DNA of 64,000 nucleotides. Source: Malania oleifera (taxonomy: Eukaryota; Streptophyta; Magnoliopsida; Santalales; Ximeniaceae). Positions 23,421 to 34,805 of the stretch are shown piece after piece; position 1 is the first letter of the stretch, and every line of letters starts with the position of its first letter. The notes beneath the pieces were generated by a model. The model saw only the letters and a list, made by a program, of their open reading frames with translations. It was not told the origin of the DNA and ran no database searches. Where the stretch lies: contig NC_080420.1 of the NCBI RefSeq assembly GCF_029873635.1, positions 124,962,958-125,026,957 of the forward strand, given 5' to 3'. Both the position numbers and the translations under genes were made by a program.

Positions 23421-24110
23421 TGGTGCAATACATTATATGATTTTACTGCTACTTTTAATCTTTAGATAATACATTCCAAAAGATAAAGTTGTCAATTTTT
23501 CTAAAATATGTTTCTTCCCATAAATAATTGAAGTAATATAAAGAAATTCGTTATTACCTTCATTTGTAGTTTCAATGTGATATCATTGATTATCCCGCTT
23601 CTCGGGGGCCATCCCTCTTCTGGGGGTTATTCATCTTCTGGCGGATCGTAACCTCATGTCTCGATGTCAGTGATTATTTCCATCACAGCCACAACCATGC
23701 CCATGACCATACCTTTGACCTCATCCTCAACCACAAAATGTTTTCATATTCACTTCAAGAAATAGAATCGAACCAGTTTGACGAGTTTGGTAATATTTTA
23801 TCAAAAGCTCATTATTTTGCTAAGCAACAAAAAGACATGATATAATTCAGAAAATTTACAAAATTTCTTATCCCTATATTGCTGCTGCAGGAGCATATTA
23901 GTGGGATGAAAAGTAGTAAATGTCTTTTCAAGCATGTTTTCGTTAGTAATATTTTCATCACATAGTTTTAGCTTCGAGCAAATTTTATATAGAACTGAAC
24001 ATATTTACTGATTGTTTTAAAATCTTGCAACTTCAGGTGTAACTATTCATATCAAGCTTTTGGTAAATAAAATTTTTTTTATAGGATAAGTAGGTCTTTA
24101 ATAGTGAGAT
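23421..24110 (-). pseudogene. Degraded copia gag C-terminus
   Basis: A Gly/Arg/His-rich tract (GYGHGHGCGCDGNN) lies near 23700 on the minus strand, as in the C-terminal part of Tork-like gag. Upstream sequence to 24110 is too degraded to translate as a unit. Confidence 0.4.
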
Positions 24111-24573
24111 ATTAAATTTTTAATTCTTCTTCTAATTAGAGAGATAACAATTATGAGAGAAAATAATTATTAATTACATGGGGAGCTAAATATAAAATAA
24201 AGGAGGCAAATACGTTAAAGCTCATGCATGATTATATATATAATAATACATATAATATTTTCTTAATAAGCCGACCACTCTATGCACCTTCCACCCACCA
24301 TCATATATACATGCGTAAGGAAAATCATGACTTTTGCGCGATCCTACAGGGATGCGGTATTTCCATTTAAAATAGTATTTCCCAATTTCATTATATTTAG
24401 ATGGATTTCAATATCAAGAATCCATGATAAATAATTGTTGTCTTTGATGTAAGTGGAACAAATTTATTTTTGCTTATATTTGATATGTAAATAAATTAAC
24501 AATAATAAGGTAATTTAGAAAACAAAATGTAAAAATTGAAATGAAATTGAGATAATAATGTAATATTATTTCC

Positions 24574-24988
24574 ACCCTTCCGGGGTACTAAAATATGTTT
24601 CTTTAGGAACATTATATTATTTTTCTCAATTTGCACTCTTCAGGAGTATGATTCCTATTTACAATATTAAATTGGGTAATAATTTACTACCTCTTTCGGA
24701 GGTTAAATATACTATCTCATGTAGAGGATAAACGTTTCACCTCTTCAAGAGGCATCTCTTTGAGAGGTTAAAAATAAACTCTCTTCGAAAGGTTTATATC
24801 TTCCAGAGATTAAATATGTAGACGAGAAATTTAAATATATTGTCTCTTCAAGAGATTTGTCTCTTCGGGAGATTAAATATATATACAAAAGATTTAGCCC
24901 CTTTAAGAGGTGTATCTTATCATCTCTTCTAAAGATTAAATATATATAGCCTCTTCAGGAGGACTATTTTACCATCTCTTTTAGAGAT
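24574..24988 (-). repeat. Array of ~12-14 short hairpins in copia leader
   Basis: Repeated stems of 4-5 bp around 5-nt loops starting TT: ACCC-loop-GGGT (24574-24586), ACTC-loop-GAGT (24635-24647), ACCTC-loop-GAGGT (24689-24703), CCTC-loop-GAGG (24740-24752), ATCT-loop-AGAT (24798-24810), TCTC-loop-GAGA (24843-24855 and 24860-24872), CCTC-loop-GAGG (24950-24962), ATCTC-loop-GAGAT (24974-24988). Weaker ones lie between. The stems differ from copy to copy but both arms change together. Spacers are rich in taaatata. Location: between PBS and gag of the minus-strand element. Confidence 0.8.
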
Positions 24989-25182
24989 TGGTACTTTATA
25001 TATATATATATCTATATATATATATATATATATATAGGCGGTACATAAATAAAATCGGCCATTAAGGCGGTATTAATAAACAGAAATAAAACCGTCCATT
25101 AAGGTGGTATAAATATATAGAAATATGTTAGTCGGTTAAAGTCTCGCAAATTAGATAAGAATTATAAAATATGTCACTTAGT

Positions 25183-25280
25183 TAGAGTCTCATGCTGATA
25201 ACGTGTTATAAAAGATGTAAGAAAATAAATAGATAATTAAATAAAATGAGACAAAATTTACGTGGTTCGGCTATGCCTAC
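25183..25280 (-). other. PBS (25183-25201) and truncated 5' LTR (25204-25280) of Tork-like element
   Basis: On the minus strand the LTR end ATAACA is followed by cg and TTATCAGCATGAGACTC, the PBS form typical of Tork-like copia elements. The LTR piece is identical in layout to the first 77 bp of 20670-21092. Confidence 0.8.
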
Positions 25281-25784
25281 TGTAATAGCTCGGACTCGTC
25301 ACGCGGGGCCCGATGCATTAAGAGACCAACACACATCTATAATACCATTCACACAGCGGAACTAATAAATATCTTCAACAGAATATACGAGAGTGCTATA
25401 TTTACATACATTGATCCATAATAAGTACAACCTAATCCTTCATATTTTAAATCCAGAATTTATACATATTAAACACCAACAAAAATACATATCTGATCTG
25501 CTATATTAAACTCACAAAACTATCCCGCCCTGGAGCTATCTAAGCTTGATCACTTGGATAACCTGAAAAGATTTAACATATGACGGGGTGAGACACTTCT
25601 CAGTAATGGAGAAATAATTTATAATAGTGTGTGGCTGAAGTGTTTATAATATAATTAAAATATCCCTCTAAAGTGTACACACAGTTAAAAAAAAACTAGA
25701 TAACATGCCCATAATCACACAAGATCAACGTCCTTATCATCCAATCACATACCCATAACCATCAGTATTTTAATGCTAGTTTTC

Positions 25785-26350
25785 GAGAATAGGGAATTCC
25801 ACTCGCCCATAAAAGTAGGTTCCCTCTGCTCTAGTTCTAACACCAGGGCACTCACCTTTCTCAGTAAGCACTCGGGTTGTGTATTCAGGTAAAGTCACCG
25901 AGAATAGGGAAGATCACTCGCCCATACAAATGGCTTCCCTCTACTCTGGTACCCACAATTAATTACCAGCGTACTCGCCTTTCTCAGCAAACCCTCAGGT
26001 GGAGTAATCTACTTTATCCAAAATACTTAATTTATTAACATTCGTACAAAGCCAACACAATCGCTTCACAAAATTTCATGCATACGCTCATATCATAATC
26101 AATCCACACAAGATCCAATCACACAGCATTAGTGTCCACACAGGTCTGGTCCACATAGGACTAATCAAACACACAGGTGACAAACAAACATCTCGTTCAT
26201 GGTAAATAGGTAAACAACCTCCTCATACCACTACCAATGTTTACCTCCCAATATAAACGTCCATATAACGACCTCCTCATACCACTGCCTACGTTATATA
26301 ACAGTTATACCAGGTACGATATAACGACCTCCTCATACCACTGCCAACGT
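25785..26350. repeat. Two local tandem repeats inside the LTR
   Basis: 25785-26000: a ~130-bp unit, twice (gagaatagggaa...cactcgcccata...ttccctct...ctcgcctttctcag). 26215-26350: acgacctcctcataccactgcc(a/t)acgtt, three times. Confidence 0.75.
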
Positions 26351-27121
26351 TAAATCGTCATTTACATGAACCACACCATAGATCATTAACCAATCATCCA
26401 CAACCACACCATTACAACAATATACGCAACCATTCAGTATTTTTATCCAAACATTGCTCACAACCAAATCTAGTATGTTCAACCATACAAGAATTATAGC
26501 CAAACAATGTTCACAATCTCAATAATTCATCATTCCATAGAGTTCATAATCATTTAATTGTCAAAATGATTTCAACCACACAAATTTTCCCAATTTAATA
26601 CATCTATAATTAAAACAATATTTTCCAATACCAGCATGTTACAGAAAACTATACCTGTATATGTAGGAATTTTTACCCAAAAATTAGTCATTTGAAATTA
26701 TTTAAAAGCTATTATAAAATATTTCCCCTTACCTAATTCCCGAAAAGCCCCTTAAAATGATCAGTCCTGCACCCACAGGGTTCCTCGCTCAACACCCTGA
26801 AATCCACATCCCCCGAAACAAAACTTCAGTATTTCTTCGCATATAATATTTTCTACAACTAGGGTAAAGCCAAATTTTACATAAAATGCCTTAACTTAAA
26901 TCTGGAATGAATCCCCAACTAGCTCCACCGACGATCCACTCCAGTAGATTTGTAGCGAACTCTTCTAGGAGCGTCGTGGTGGCTTCAGATTGTCGAACTG
27001 TCGGAAATCCAACCCGAAATCGAAGAAAGAAGGTGGTAGGGCCGAATTTCAAGTGAGAGAGAGAGAACATGCAGGAATTTTCGCGCAAAAATGAAAGATT
27101 TCTGTATTTATACTGTGGCCT

Positions 27122-27290
27122 TCGTCGACGAGCCACGTCACCTCGTCAACGAGGTCATGTAGAAGACTCGTCAACAAACTATCCCTTCGTCGATGAAATT
27201 CAGAGATGCTCAAATCATCCTCTCGGTATTTCCTCATCGACGAGACACGTCACCTCGTCGACGAGCCCAATTGTAACTTCGTCGACGAGG
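27122..27290. repeat. TCGTCGACGA palindrome cluster
   Basis: About seven copies, for example CTCGTCGACGAG near 27254 and TCGTCGACGAGG near 27278. They sit just upstream (minus strand) of a TATA-like box ('tatttatactg' on plus at 27101-27115). Confidence 0.85.
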
Positions 27291-27371
27291 CCTGCTGCCT
27301 CTTTTCCTTTAAAATTTTATTTCCTCCCTCTCTCCTATTATTTAAATATTATAATTATTCGGGTCACTACA

Positions 27372-27386
27372 TTCTCCCCTCCTTAA
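27372..27386 (-). other. Polypurine tract
   Basis: Minus-strand AAGGAGGGGAGAA directly precedes the LTR start TGTAGTGACCC. Confidence 0.85.
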
Positions 27387-27498
27387 AAGAATTTTGTCCA
27401 CGAAATTCGTTATTCATCCATTCTATATCATAAAGTTAACTACACATACTCACGAATTTTAAACAATTCAAACATATGCATTATCAAATCATACATAA

Positions 27499-28614
27499 TC
27501 AAATAACATTAATACACATACTAATCATAGATATATTACACATAAACATATTACCTGGGCCTTTAGGTTTGCCCTCCTCAGGTGTACCCAACACATAGAC
27601 GTGCGCTGGGCCACTCCCGCCACGAGGCACCGGATTATTTCTTTGGTTTTGATTCCGGTTCGGAGCTGGTGCATTATTTGGCGGTTCCCGACATTCTCGA
27701 GCAATGTGACCCTATTTGCTGCACCTGTAGCATATAACACTCCTGCCTCGACAATCCCCCCAATGCCGCTGATTACACCTAGGGCAGTGGGGACGTGACG
27801 AATCACCATGTCATCCCTGATCCTTCCTCTCTAACCCCTGGCCCAAAACATCTCTATCTTCCCTCCATGACCCTTTCCTGACATTTGATTGGGATCCTGG
27901 AGATGGAGGCCTTTTCCTTTGCTCAAAAGCCTCTATACCCCTTTGCAGACTCGACTATGCCACCGTAGCTTTCTCCACAAATTCCATGAAATCCCGAATC
28001 TGCAGACACGTTATATGCTCATGGATCCTCTGATTCAGGCCCCTCTCAAACCACCTCACCTTATGATATTCATCTGGAACCATAGAAGGTGCAAAATGAG
28101 ACAACTCCAGGAATCTAGCAGCATACTGCTGAATAGTGAGGCGTCCCTGAGTCAAGTTGAAAAATTCTTCCGCCTTTGCATTTCTAGTGGTGGTAGGAAA
28201 ATATCGGTCATAAAAGACCTGTTTGAAGCGAACCCAAGTCATTTCTATTGGTACCACCCACTGTTCCTCTAACAATTTTATCGCATGCCACCACCGTTCA
28301 GCTTCACCGACCAGCTTAAAGGTGGCAAAGAGGACCTTCTGCTCCTCGGTACAATTCAACACGGCAAAAATTTTCTCCATTTCTTGCATCCACATCTCAT
28401 CCTTTATCGGATCGGTGCCACCCTCAAAATATGAGGGTTTCAGACGTGTAAAATGATCAATGGTGCAACCCTGGTGCACTGGTGGATAGCTTGTTCCCCC
28501 AAAATCTCACCTCATTTCTTCTTTGACCTGATGAGCTATATCTCGTATCAGACGAGAGGTGTCAATCTCATCTCCACTAGAGGCTCCCATTTCACTTCCT
28601 CCTCCTTCATCCAT
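27499..28614 (-). pseudogene. Tekay-type gag, one frame with four nonsense codons
   Basis: 372 codons in a single frame from ATG 28614 to the stop at 27499. Contains the retrotransposon gag domain ([36 protein letters not shown]) and two zinc knuckles, CPRCNQRHWGDC and CYRCSK*GHIAREC. Only four in-frame stops interrupt it (TGA after EEMR, TAG after ATVA, TGA before HGD, TAG in the second knuckle). All four can come from C-to-T changes at CGA or CAG. No indel disturbs the frame, in contrast to the neighbouring Tekay-type element. Confidence 0.85.
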
Positions 28615-29025
28615 GCCTTTGTATGCAACAATTGTCACAATTATTCATAGAAATTTAAACTAACTTTGGAAAACTTAGTTTAATTGTTTAACATAAATTT
28701 TGCATGAAGTGAATCTTTAACTATGGAAAATTATGAGTAGTCAATTTGGTTTTTATAAACTGACTTTCTAAAAGTGCTTATAACTTGCATAAATTTTACA
28801 TTTGACTTTGCGAAAGCAGTAGAATAAGTTAAAAATAAATTCCCTAATATGGGCTAGGAGAGAGCATCCATTATAATAATATCTTATAACTATGGTTGTG
28901 TGATTTGACGCATCTTTCATAACTTAGGAATAAAATATCTATCTTTTTCATAGGGAAACTAGTGAGAAAGATAAAGAAGAATGATGTAATAACCTTCAAA
29001 TCTTCATGCAATCAACGAAGAATTC

Positions 29026-30931
29026 TGTTGCTATTGGCCTAGTTAGGCTCACGACTCTTGATTTTGATGATAACAAAGTAAGACTATCTAATATGCTTCA
29101 AAGTGGTGATATTTCAGTTAATGAAGGTAAAGTGGACTTCAGATAATAAAATGACAATTCTGAAAGCTCATGTAAAAAATCAAGGATCAAATCAAGCTTA
29201 GACCTTAAAATGAAAGATCTTGAGAGACTCACAAGGATCAAGGAACATGTAAGGCTCATATCAAATTAATGATCCATAATGAAAGCTCAAAGAAGATTGA
29301 AAGATCAAGGATCAGCGACAAAACGATAAAAAGTCAAGAGAATTAATAGGAGATACATTGTAAGTACTTGAAATATAATTCAAGTATGAATTTTCATTTT
29401 GAAGCTCATTAGGCAAAGAGACGTAGTAACCTTGTTTTAAGTCTTGGAACTTAAATAAGCAAAGAAAAAAGAGAACAAAAATATTTTAAAACAAGAAAAA
29501 ATTGCTTAATAGGCGACTGACTGCACGTGGACAGTCAACTACCCTGTTAAAAAGTTTTAAGTGAACAGACAGAAACATGACAGTCAACTGTCTAGATCTT
29601 GACAGGCGACTATCAGTGAAATTTGAGATGACTGACTGTGTTTGGCCAGTCAATTGTCACCCTTTTGCTCATCCTTAAAAACTTAGTTATTCAGTGACAG
29701 GCGCCTGACCCACTGTTGATAGGCGATTTCCATCCTACTGCCTGTGTATTTTATATGTGAAATGCACTGACAGGCGATTGCCAAAGACCTTATAGTCAAC
29801 TGTCACACGGCAAAATTTAAAATACACAACGAAAAAATTTTTTAAATGAGATTGTTTGGGGCTCAAACTTTTTGAAAACTTGGGAAATACTCCTAGTCAC
29901 TTGGGTGTCAAGTTACATACTTTTTCAAGTCTATAAATAAGCCTCAAGATCATTGAATTAATTACCAAGAATTCAATTCGGTATTCAAAATCTCTCTCAA
30001 TTGTTCTCAAATTCTCAAAGCTCTTTCTTGCTCTCAACTTGCACAAAGCTTACTGAGTTCTTATTGATTCTACTCACTGATATTGTGCTACAACTACTAA
30101 TTCTTTCATCCATTGAAATAATTATACGATGAAATACTTCTAAAGCTTCAATCTGAATTTCATATTGTGAATTACATTGGAGTATATAGTTTTGAACTAT
30201 ACTAATCAGCTCTTTTAGGAGCAATTCTTGTACATCTTGTTTCAAATCTCTTTAGCAGATTGATTGACGGTTCGAGTGTTGAATCATTGGACCGAACGAG
30301 GGTATATCATTTGAAAGGCGGGCTCTAGCCTAAACAAAGGAGTGTTGTAAACGGTGTTGTTCCGCCTGGCAAAGGAACTGACCTAGTGAATCCTTTGGTG
30401 GTTTGCCAAAGGCAAGGACGTAGGCTGGGTATATGCCGAACGTCGTAAAACCTTGTGTTTCTCTCTCACTTCCCTACTCTTTATTTTTCAGCAAAATTTA
30501 CAAACTGTGTGGATGCTTTATAAATTTCTAAATTCTGAGTGTTTGGTTGTTAAATAGACTGGAAGATAATTTGTTTTGGTTTGATCAACATTGATTGCGG
30601 AAATCGAAAGGGACTACGTTGGTTGATCATCCTAAACTTATTAAACTGAAAGTTTATTTAAAAGCTGAACATTCGGAAGAAGTGTGATTGTGAATTTTAA
30701 CATAGGGCTTATACAAATCCAGCAAGCATTACATATTACTACAGGGCCATTGTTACAAGAATCAAGTGATTGGTTATTTTGTTTTGATTGTGGTTGATTT
30801 GAATTAATTTACACGTATTTTGTGATTGTGTTTGGGTTGTGTTTATTGTTATAACATAGAAGAGTTGAAAAAGGAAATAAAATTTCTAAAACCCAATTCA
30901 CCCTCCTCTTGGGAAAGCTATTCTAATTTCA
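29026..30931 (+). mobile_element. SIRE-like solo LTR (1906 bp)
   Basis: Starts TGTTGCTATTGG with the typical 'tgattttgatgataacaaag' nearby, TATA-like box 29932-29939, R/U5 block (ggcaaggacgtaggctgggtata near 30410), C-tract, TTTCA end. Copy 1 shows the uninterrupted sequence (caacgatgaattatgtcacc), an effective empty site. The 5-bp duplication is not clean. Confidence 0.82.
29516..29812. repeat. GACAGTCAACTGTC-type palindrome cluster in U3
   Basis: About nine variants of GACAG(T/G)C(A/G)ACTGTC, for example gacagtcaactgtc near 29580, gacaggcgactatc near 29600 and ctgacaggcgattgcc near 29770. Located 120-420 bp upstream of the TATA-like box. Confidence 0.75.
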
Positions 30932-33639
30932 GTCACTTTAGTAAACAAGCTTTGGTTGCCTAAGTTAGACGTCAATCAATCATAACAAGAATGAACTTCT
31001 TTGTAATGTACAATAGACCAAAATATACTTTTGGAAAGTTGATTTTTCCTTAGGTTCGTTCGTTGCACGCATGCAACGTAAAACTGTCTTTTGGATAGTT
31101 GGTTTTTACTTTGCAAAAGTCATTACAAAAACTAAAAATAGGTTTTCAATATGGCCAATATTGAGAGAGCATGTAGTGACCCAATCCTGCAATTAATTTT
31201 ACACATCGGAAGACCTCAAATTCATTATACCAGAGTACTAAATAACCTCATTAAAACAATATCTTCAATATCAAAATTAATTCATCTTTACAAATTCTAA
31301 AATATACAAGAATAATAAATTTAATATTTAATCTAAACTGTGTTTTCTAAGCCCACTCACGCTTTCGCTATGCTACTCTTATTTCAACTATGCTCTTCAA
31401 GGTATCTGAAATGTTTGATAAAAATTGGGGTGAGACAACTCTTAGTAAGTAAAGACTAGATTATTATTAGTGTGTGGCTAAAATGAGCTTCAGTCCATAA
31501 ATAATTTAATAATAATTTTACCTTAATAAAAATTGCGTTTGTAAACTACAGATCACATATATAATTAAATATTCGTACTTTTCTCCAAAACATCATTCAG
31601 GCTTATTAAATGGTCATAATCACGTAAACACACAAATATGTGCAAAAGAACTCCTTTTGACCTATGCATGTTATATTTAACTCCCATGATGGGTTGTGTG
31701 GTCTGAAGAATGGACTTAACTTGGTTGACCGACCAAAGCTAAATCAAAACAGTATGTTTGTAAGTGCGATTTGCCTACCACATCCTGGTCTGGAAACAGG
31801 TGGGTACAACTCTACTCTGGCCAAATTAACTATCCACCACCAACACTTCCACAACAATGTGACTGCTCTAATATTCCTTTGTAACTACGGTACCGAGCAA
31901 TCACCACATCCAACCATTAGGGTTCTTAAAACATATAATTGCAATTTATGAAATTAAAATAATATCATAATCTCATCAATATTCCTAATATAAAATCTGT
32001 ACAAAAATATCATCGTTATTCCCAATCTCATCAATATTTGCAATAAATCACATATTAAACATACACCGCAAAATTCACATTAAAACACATAATAAATATA
32101 ATTGCGTAAAAAAAATCCCAACATGCTTAATTATGCAATAAAATAAATTAAACTCTTGTCACACGATTTGTGTGTTATTTATAATTCAATAAATTACCGG
32201 AGAAATATATAATAATATACTCGGGTATACTTTAATAAAAATGCGGGTATGATCACCTCCACATATTTAATTTAACTCAAATATATTTAAATAATAACAG
32301 ACATGATCAAATCTACGTACTTCAATATTACTTACATATAAATTTAAATAAAATCAATATCATACTCAAATTTAATTGGATATAACTAAAATAAAAATGT
32401 GATCAAATCCCCACTGTTTAATTTAGTTCCAATATATTCCTAAAAAAAAACTCTATATAATCAAATTCCCGCAGTGTAATTTAGCCCAAGCATATGGATA
32501 TGATTTAAATAAAATAATCAATTTAAATCAGACATATTTTAAAAAACCTGACATAATATAGCCCACTTACACTAGTTCTAGAGTGGTGCCTACGGCATGC
32601 ATAAGACGAAAATTTTCTGGTCAAATCTTTGCAGATCTGGGTGTGACGACCTACTTAATTTCCACATTTTTTTATATAATAAATACAATATCACAAAGCT
32701 CGACTCAGCAGATCATAATCCACCTGGACCCGTGGGTATCAGGGATACATCAGAACACATAACGGAAGCCTAAGCAACAGGAAACATATAATCACAATAT
32801 TATAAATACGAAAATATCCATCACATTACCATAAATACCAGAGTCACTATATCCACTGTATTTCAGTATATACATCCCAAAAACAAGATCTAGGGACATT
32901 TCCCACAAAATCCAACTGTCCCTACTAAAACTTACCTTTTAAAGAGGGTAGACAAACAACACTAGATCAGCGGGGCTTTTTCCGCTCTCCTATGTAGGGC
33001 TCGTGAAAAGTTTACAAAATTTTGGGATGAGACACCTCTCAGTAATGGAAATAAATTAATAACAGTGTGTGGTAATATGAGTATTCTGTATTATACATAT
33101 ACCATACAGAACATATTCAGTAACTGTTATGTCAAGTCTGGAAAAACATATATATCATCAAAACATGGCAGAACATATTGCATTTTCATAAACATGTTTC
33201 ATCTCATATAATAATAATACAAAAAAACATTCCTGGTAGGTTAGCTGGTTGTTGCCATGTATTACCCCCACATGACTAGGTTGTGTGGCCCGAAGGCGGG
33301 ACCTAACAATGGCTGGCTTACCACTACCAAGTCAAAAGTACAGTCTGTAAGTTTAATGGGTCTGCCTGACCTGGTCCGTACACCAGGGGCACTCACACAC
33401 TTCTTAAAAATCACATCGACCATCCAATCTCACACCACTCCATATAGCGGCGTTAACACAAATATCATGATCATGATGATCATGGACACATAGCAACAGT
33501 ACCGTGCAAGTGCTAGCCTAGACCAAGCCAACCAGGTTCTGATATCATACAACATATATTGAAACCATGATACATGGATATTTCATATCATTAATTTTCA
33601 AATCAATGATATCATTTTTCATATATACGTATATCATGA

Positions 33640-33930
33640 AAATCATCGGCCCGTATGCCGGTATTTCACATTTTACCATAGCTCGGCTCGTACGCCGGTA
33701 AATCATATCATAGCACAGCCCGTATGCTGGAAAATCACATCCATAGCTTGGCCCGTATGCCAGAAAATTATGTACATAGTTCAGCTCGTACGCTGGAAAA
33801 TCACATCCATAGCACGGCCCATACGCCAGCAAAATATATCCATAGCTCAGCCCATACGCTGCAAATCATACACATAGCATGGCCCGCACGCCGGAAAACA
33901 TATAAAAATCTCGACCCTTATGCTGGTTTT
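33640..33930. repeat. Minisatellite, ~33-bp unit, ~9 copies
   Basis: Consensus close to agc(t/a)cggcccgta(t/c)gccgg-aaatcacatccat. The unit holds a GGCCCGTAYGCCGG partial dyad. A diverged relative (gttcggcgcaaggccgta) occurs at 40115-40250 in the LTR 39117-41170. Confidence 0.8.
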
Positions 33931-34463
33931 CCATTATAAAAATTTGTATCATTAACACATTCCCAGAAAACAGTATTTCATAACAATTTCTACTCATGTC
34001 ACGCTAACAAGTTTTCCGCATAATTAACATACCATCATTTTTAACAGTATTTTCCCAAATATAATATAAATATATTTATTTTACTGAAATCAAATGCTAT
34101 AACAATATACATATTTTTCATAAAATACTAGCTTAGTTTATCCCCTTACCTGATTCTTGAAAGGCCCCTAAGAAAATCTGTCCCGCACCCGCAGGGTTCC
34201 CAACTCAACACCTTGGAAATAGCATTCCTCAGAACTAAAGTTCAATATTTCTACGTGTATAACACTTCCTACAACTGTCAAATAACCAAATACTGAGTAG
34301 AAAGCCTTACCCTGGATTTGGGATGGTTTCCAACTCAGTCCCATCGACGATCCGCTCCAGCAGACTTGCAGAAAACTTTCCTAGGAGCGTCGTGGTGGCT
34401 TCAGATCGTCGAACCGGCGGAAATCCGACCCAAAATCTTAGTGAGAAGGAGGAGAAACTATAT

Positions 34464-34505
<42 letters not shown>

Positions 34506-34559
34506 TCGGTGCAAGAAAATGACTGAAAATTCTCGTTTAACCCTATTTATACTGCGGAA

Positions 34560-34805
34560 TTCGTTGACGAGCCACGTCACCTCGTCGACGAGTCTTATAG
34601 AAAGTTCGTCGACGAACTTAAACCCTTGTCGACAAATTTCAGGTTTCCATAAATTCTCTCTCGGAATTTTCTCGTCGACGAATCCTGTCCTTGTCAACGA
34701 GCTCCTCATATACCCTCGTTGACAAGTCCCCTGTGTTCTTTGACGAGGAGCTGAAAAATTCCTCAGGATTATGCCATCCAAAATGCAATGTCATCGACGA
34801 AGTCG
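34560..34805. repeat. TCGTCGACGA palindrome cluster
   Basis: About nine copies including CTCGTCGACGAG near 34582 and TTCGTCGACGAA near 34605. A TATA-like 'tatttatactg' is at 34545-34556 on the promoter side (minus strand). Confidence 0.85.

Larger units (their letters stand above)
20670..25280 (-). mobile_element. Tork-like Ty1/copia element, 5' LTR truncated
   Basis: Read right to left: LTR fragment (25280-25204), PBS (25201-25183), hairpin-rich leader (24988-24574), gag remnant, pre-integrase and integrase-linker, RT and RNase H (to about 21330), polypurine tract (21103-21093), complete LTR (21092-20670). The right LTR is interrupted at 25281 by a Tekay-type LTR and never resumes. Left flank is TTGAG; the right target duplication is lost. 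Coding parts are broken by frameshifts and stops. Confidence 0.88.
25281..27371 (-). repeat. Tekay-type LTR (2091 bp)
   Basis: TGTAATAGCTCGG on the plus strand at 25281 and CGGGTCACTACA at 27371. It carries the shared block gtgagacacttctcagtaatgg...agtgtgtggc (25588-25634) and palindromes near its U3 end. Confidence 0.85.
25281..28614 (-). mobile_element. Tekay-type gag-only remnant (LTR + PPT + gag), no pol
   Basis: Read right to left: gag ATG at 28614, gag to 27499, short spacer, polypurine tract 27386-27372, 3' LTR 27371-25281. RT, RNase H and integrase are absent, and gag is followed within about 110 bp by the PPT. The 5' LTR, PBS and leader are also absent: the ATG lies 6 bp from copy 2 of the duplicated unit. 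Either a deletion derivative or a non-autonomous gag-bearing element of the TR-GAG kind that later lost its 5' end. Confidence 0.8.

Noticed and set aside
24574-24988. Possible CRISPR-like array
   Set aside because: Eukaryotic DNA; the repeats are not identical, the spacers are AT-rich and unequal, and there is no cas gene. A hairpin array fits better.
33545-33939. Open frames with repeated YGCDFPAYG-like protein
   Set aside because: Translation of the ~33-bp LTR minisatellite; no start context or homology.
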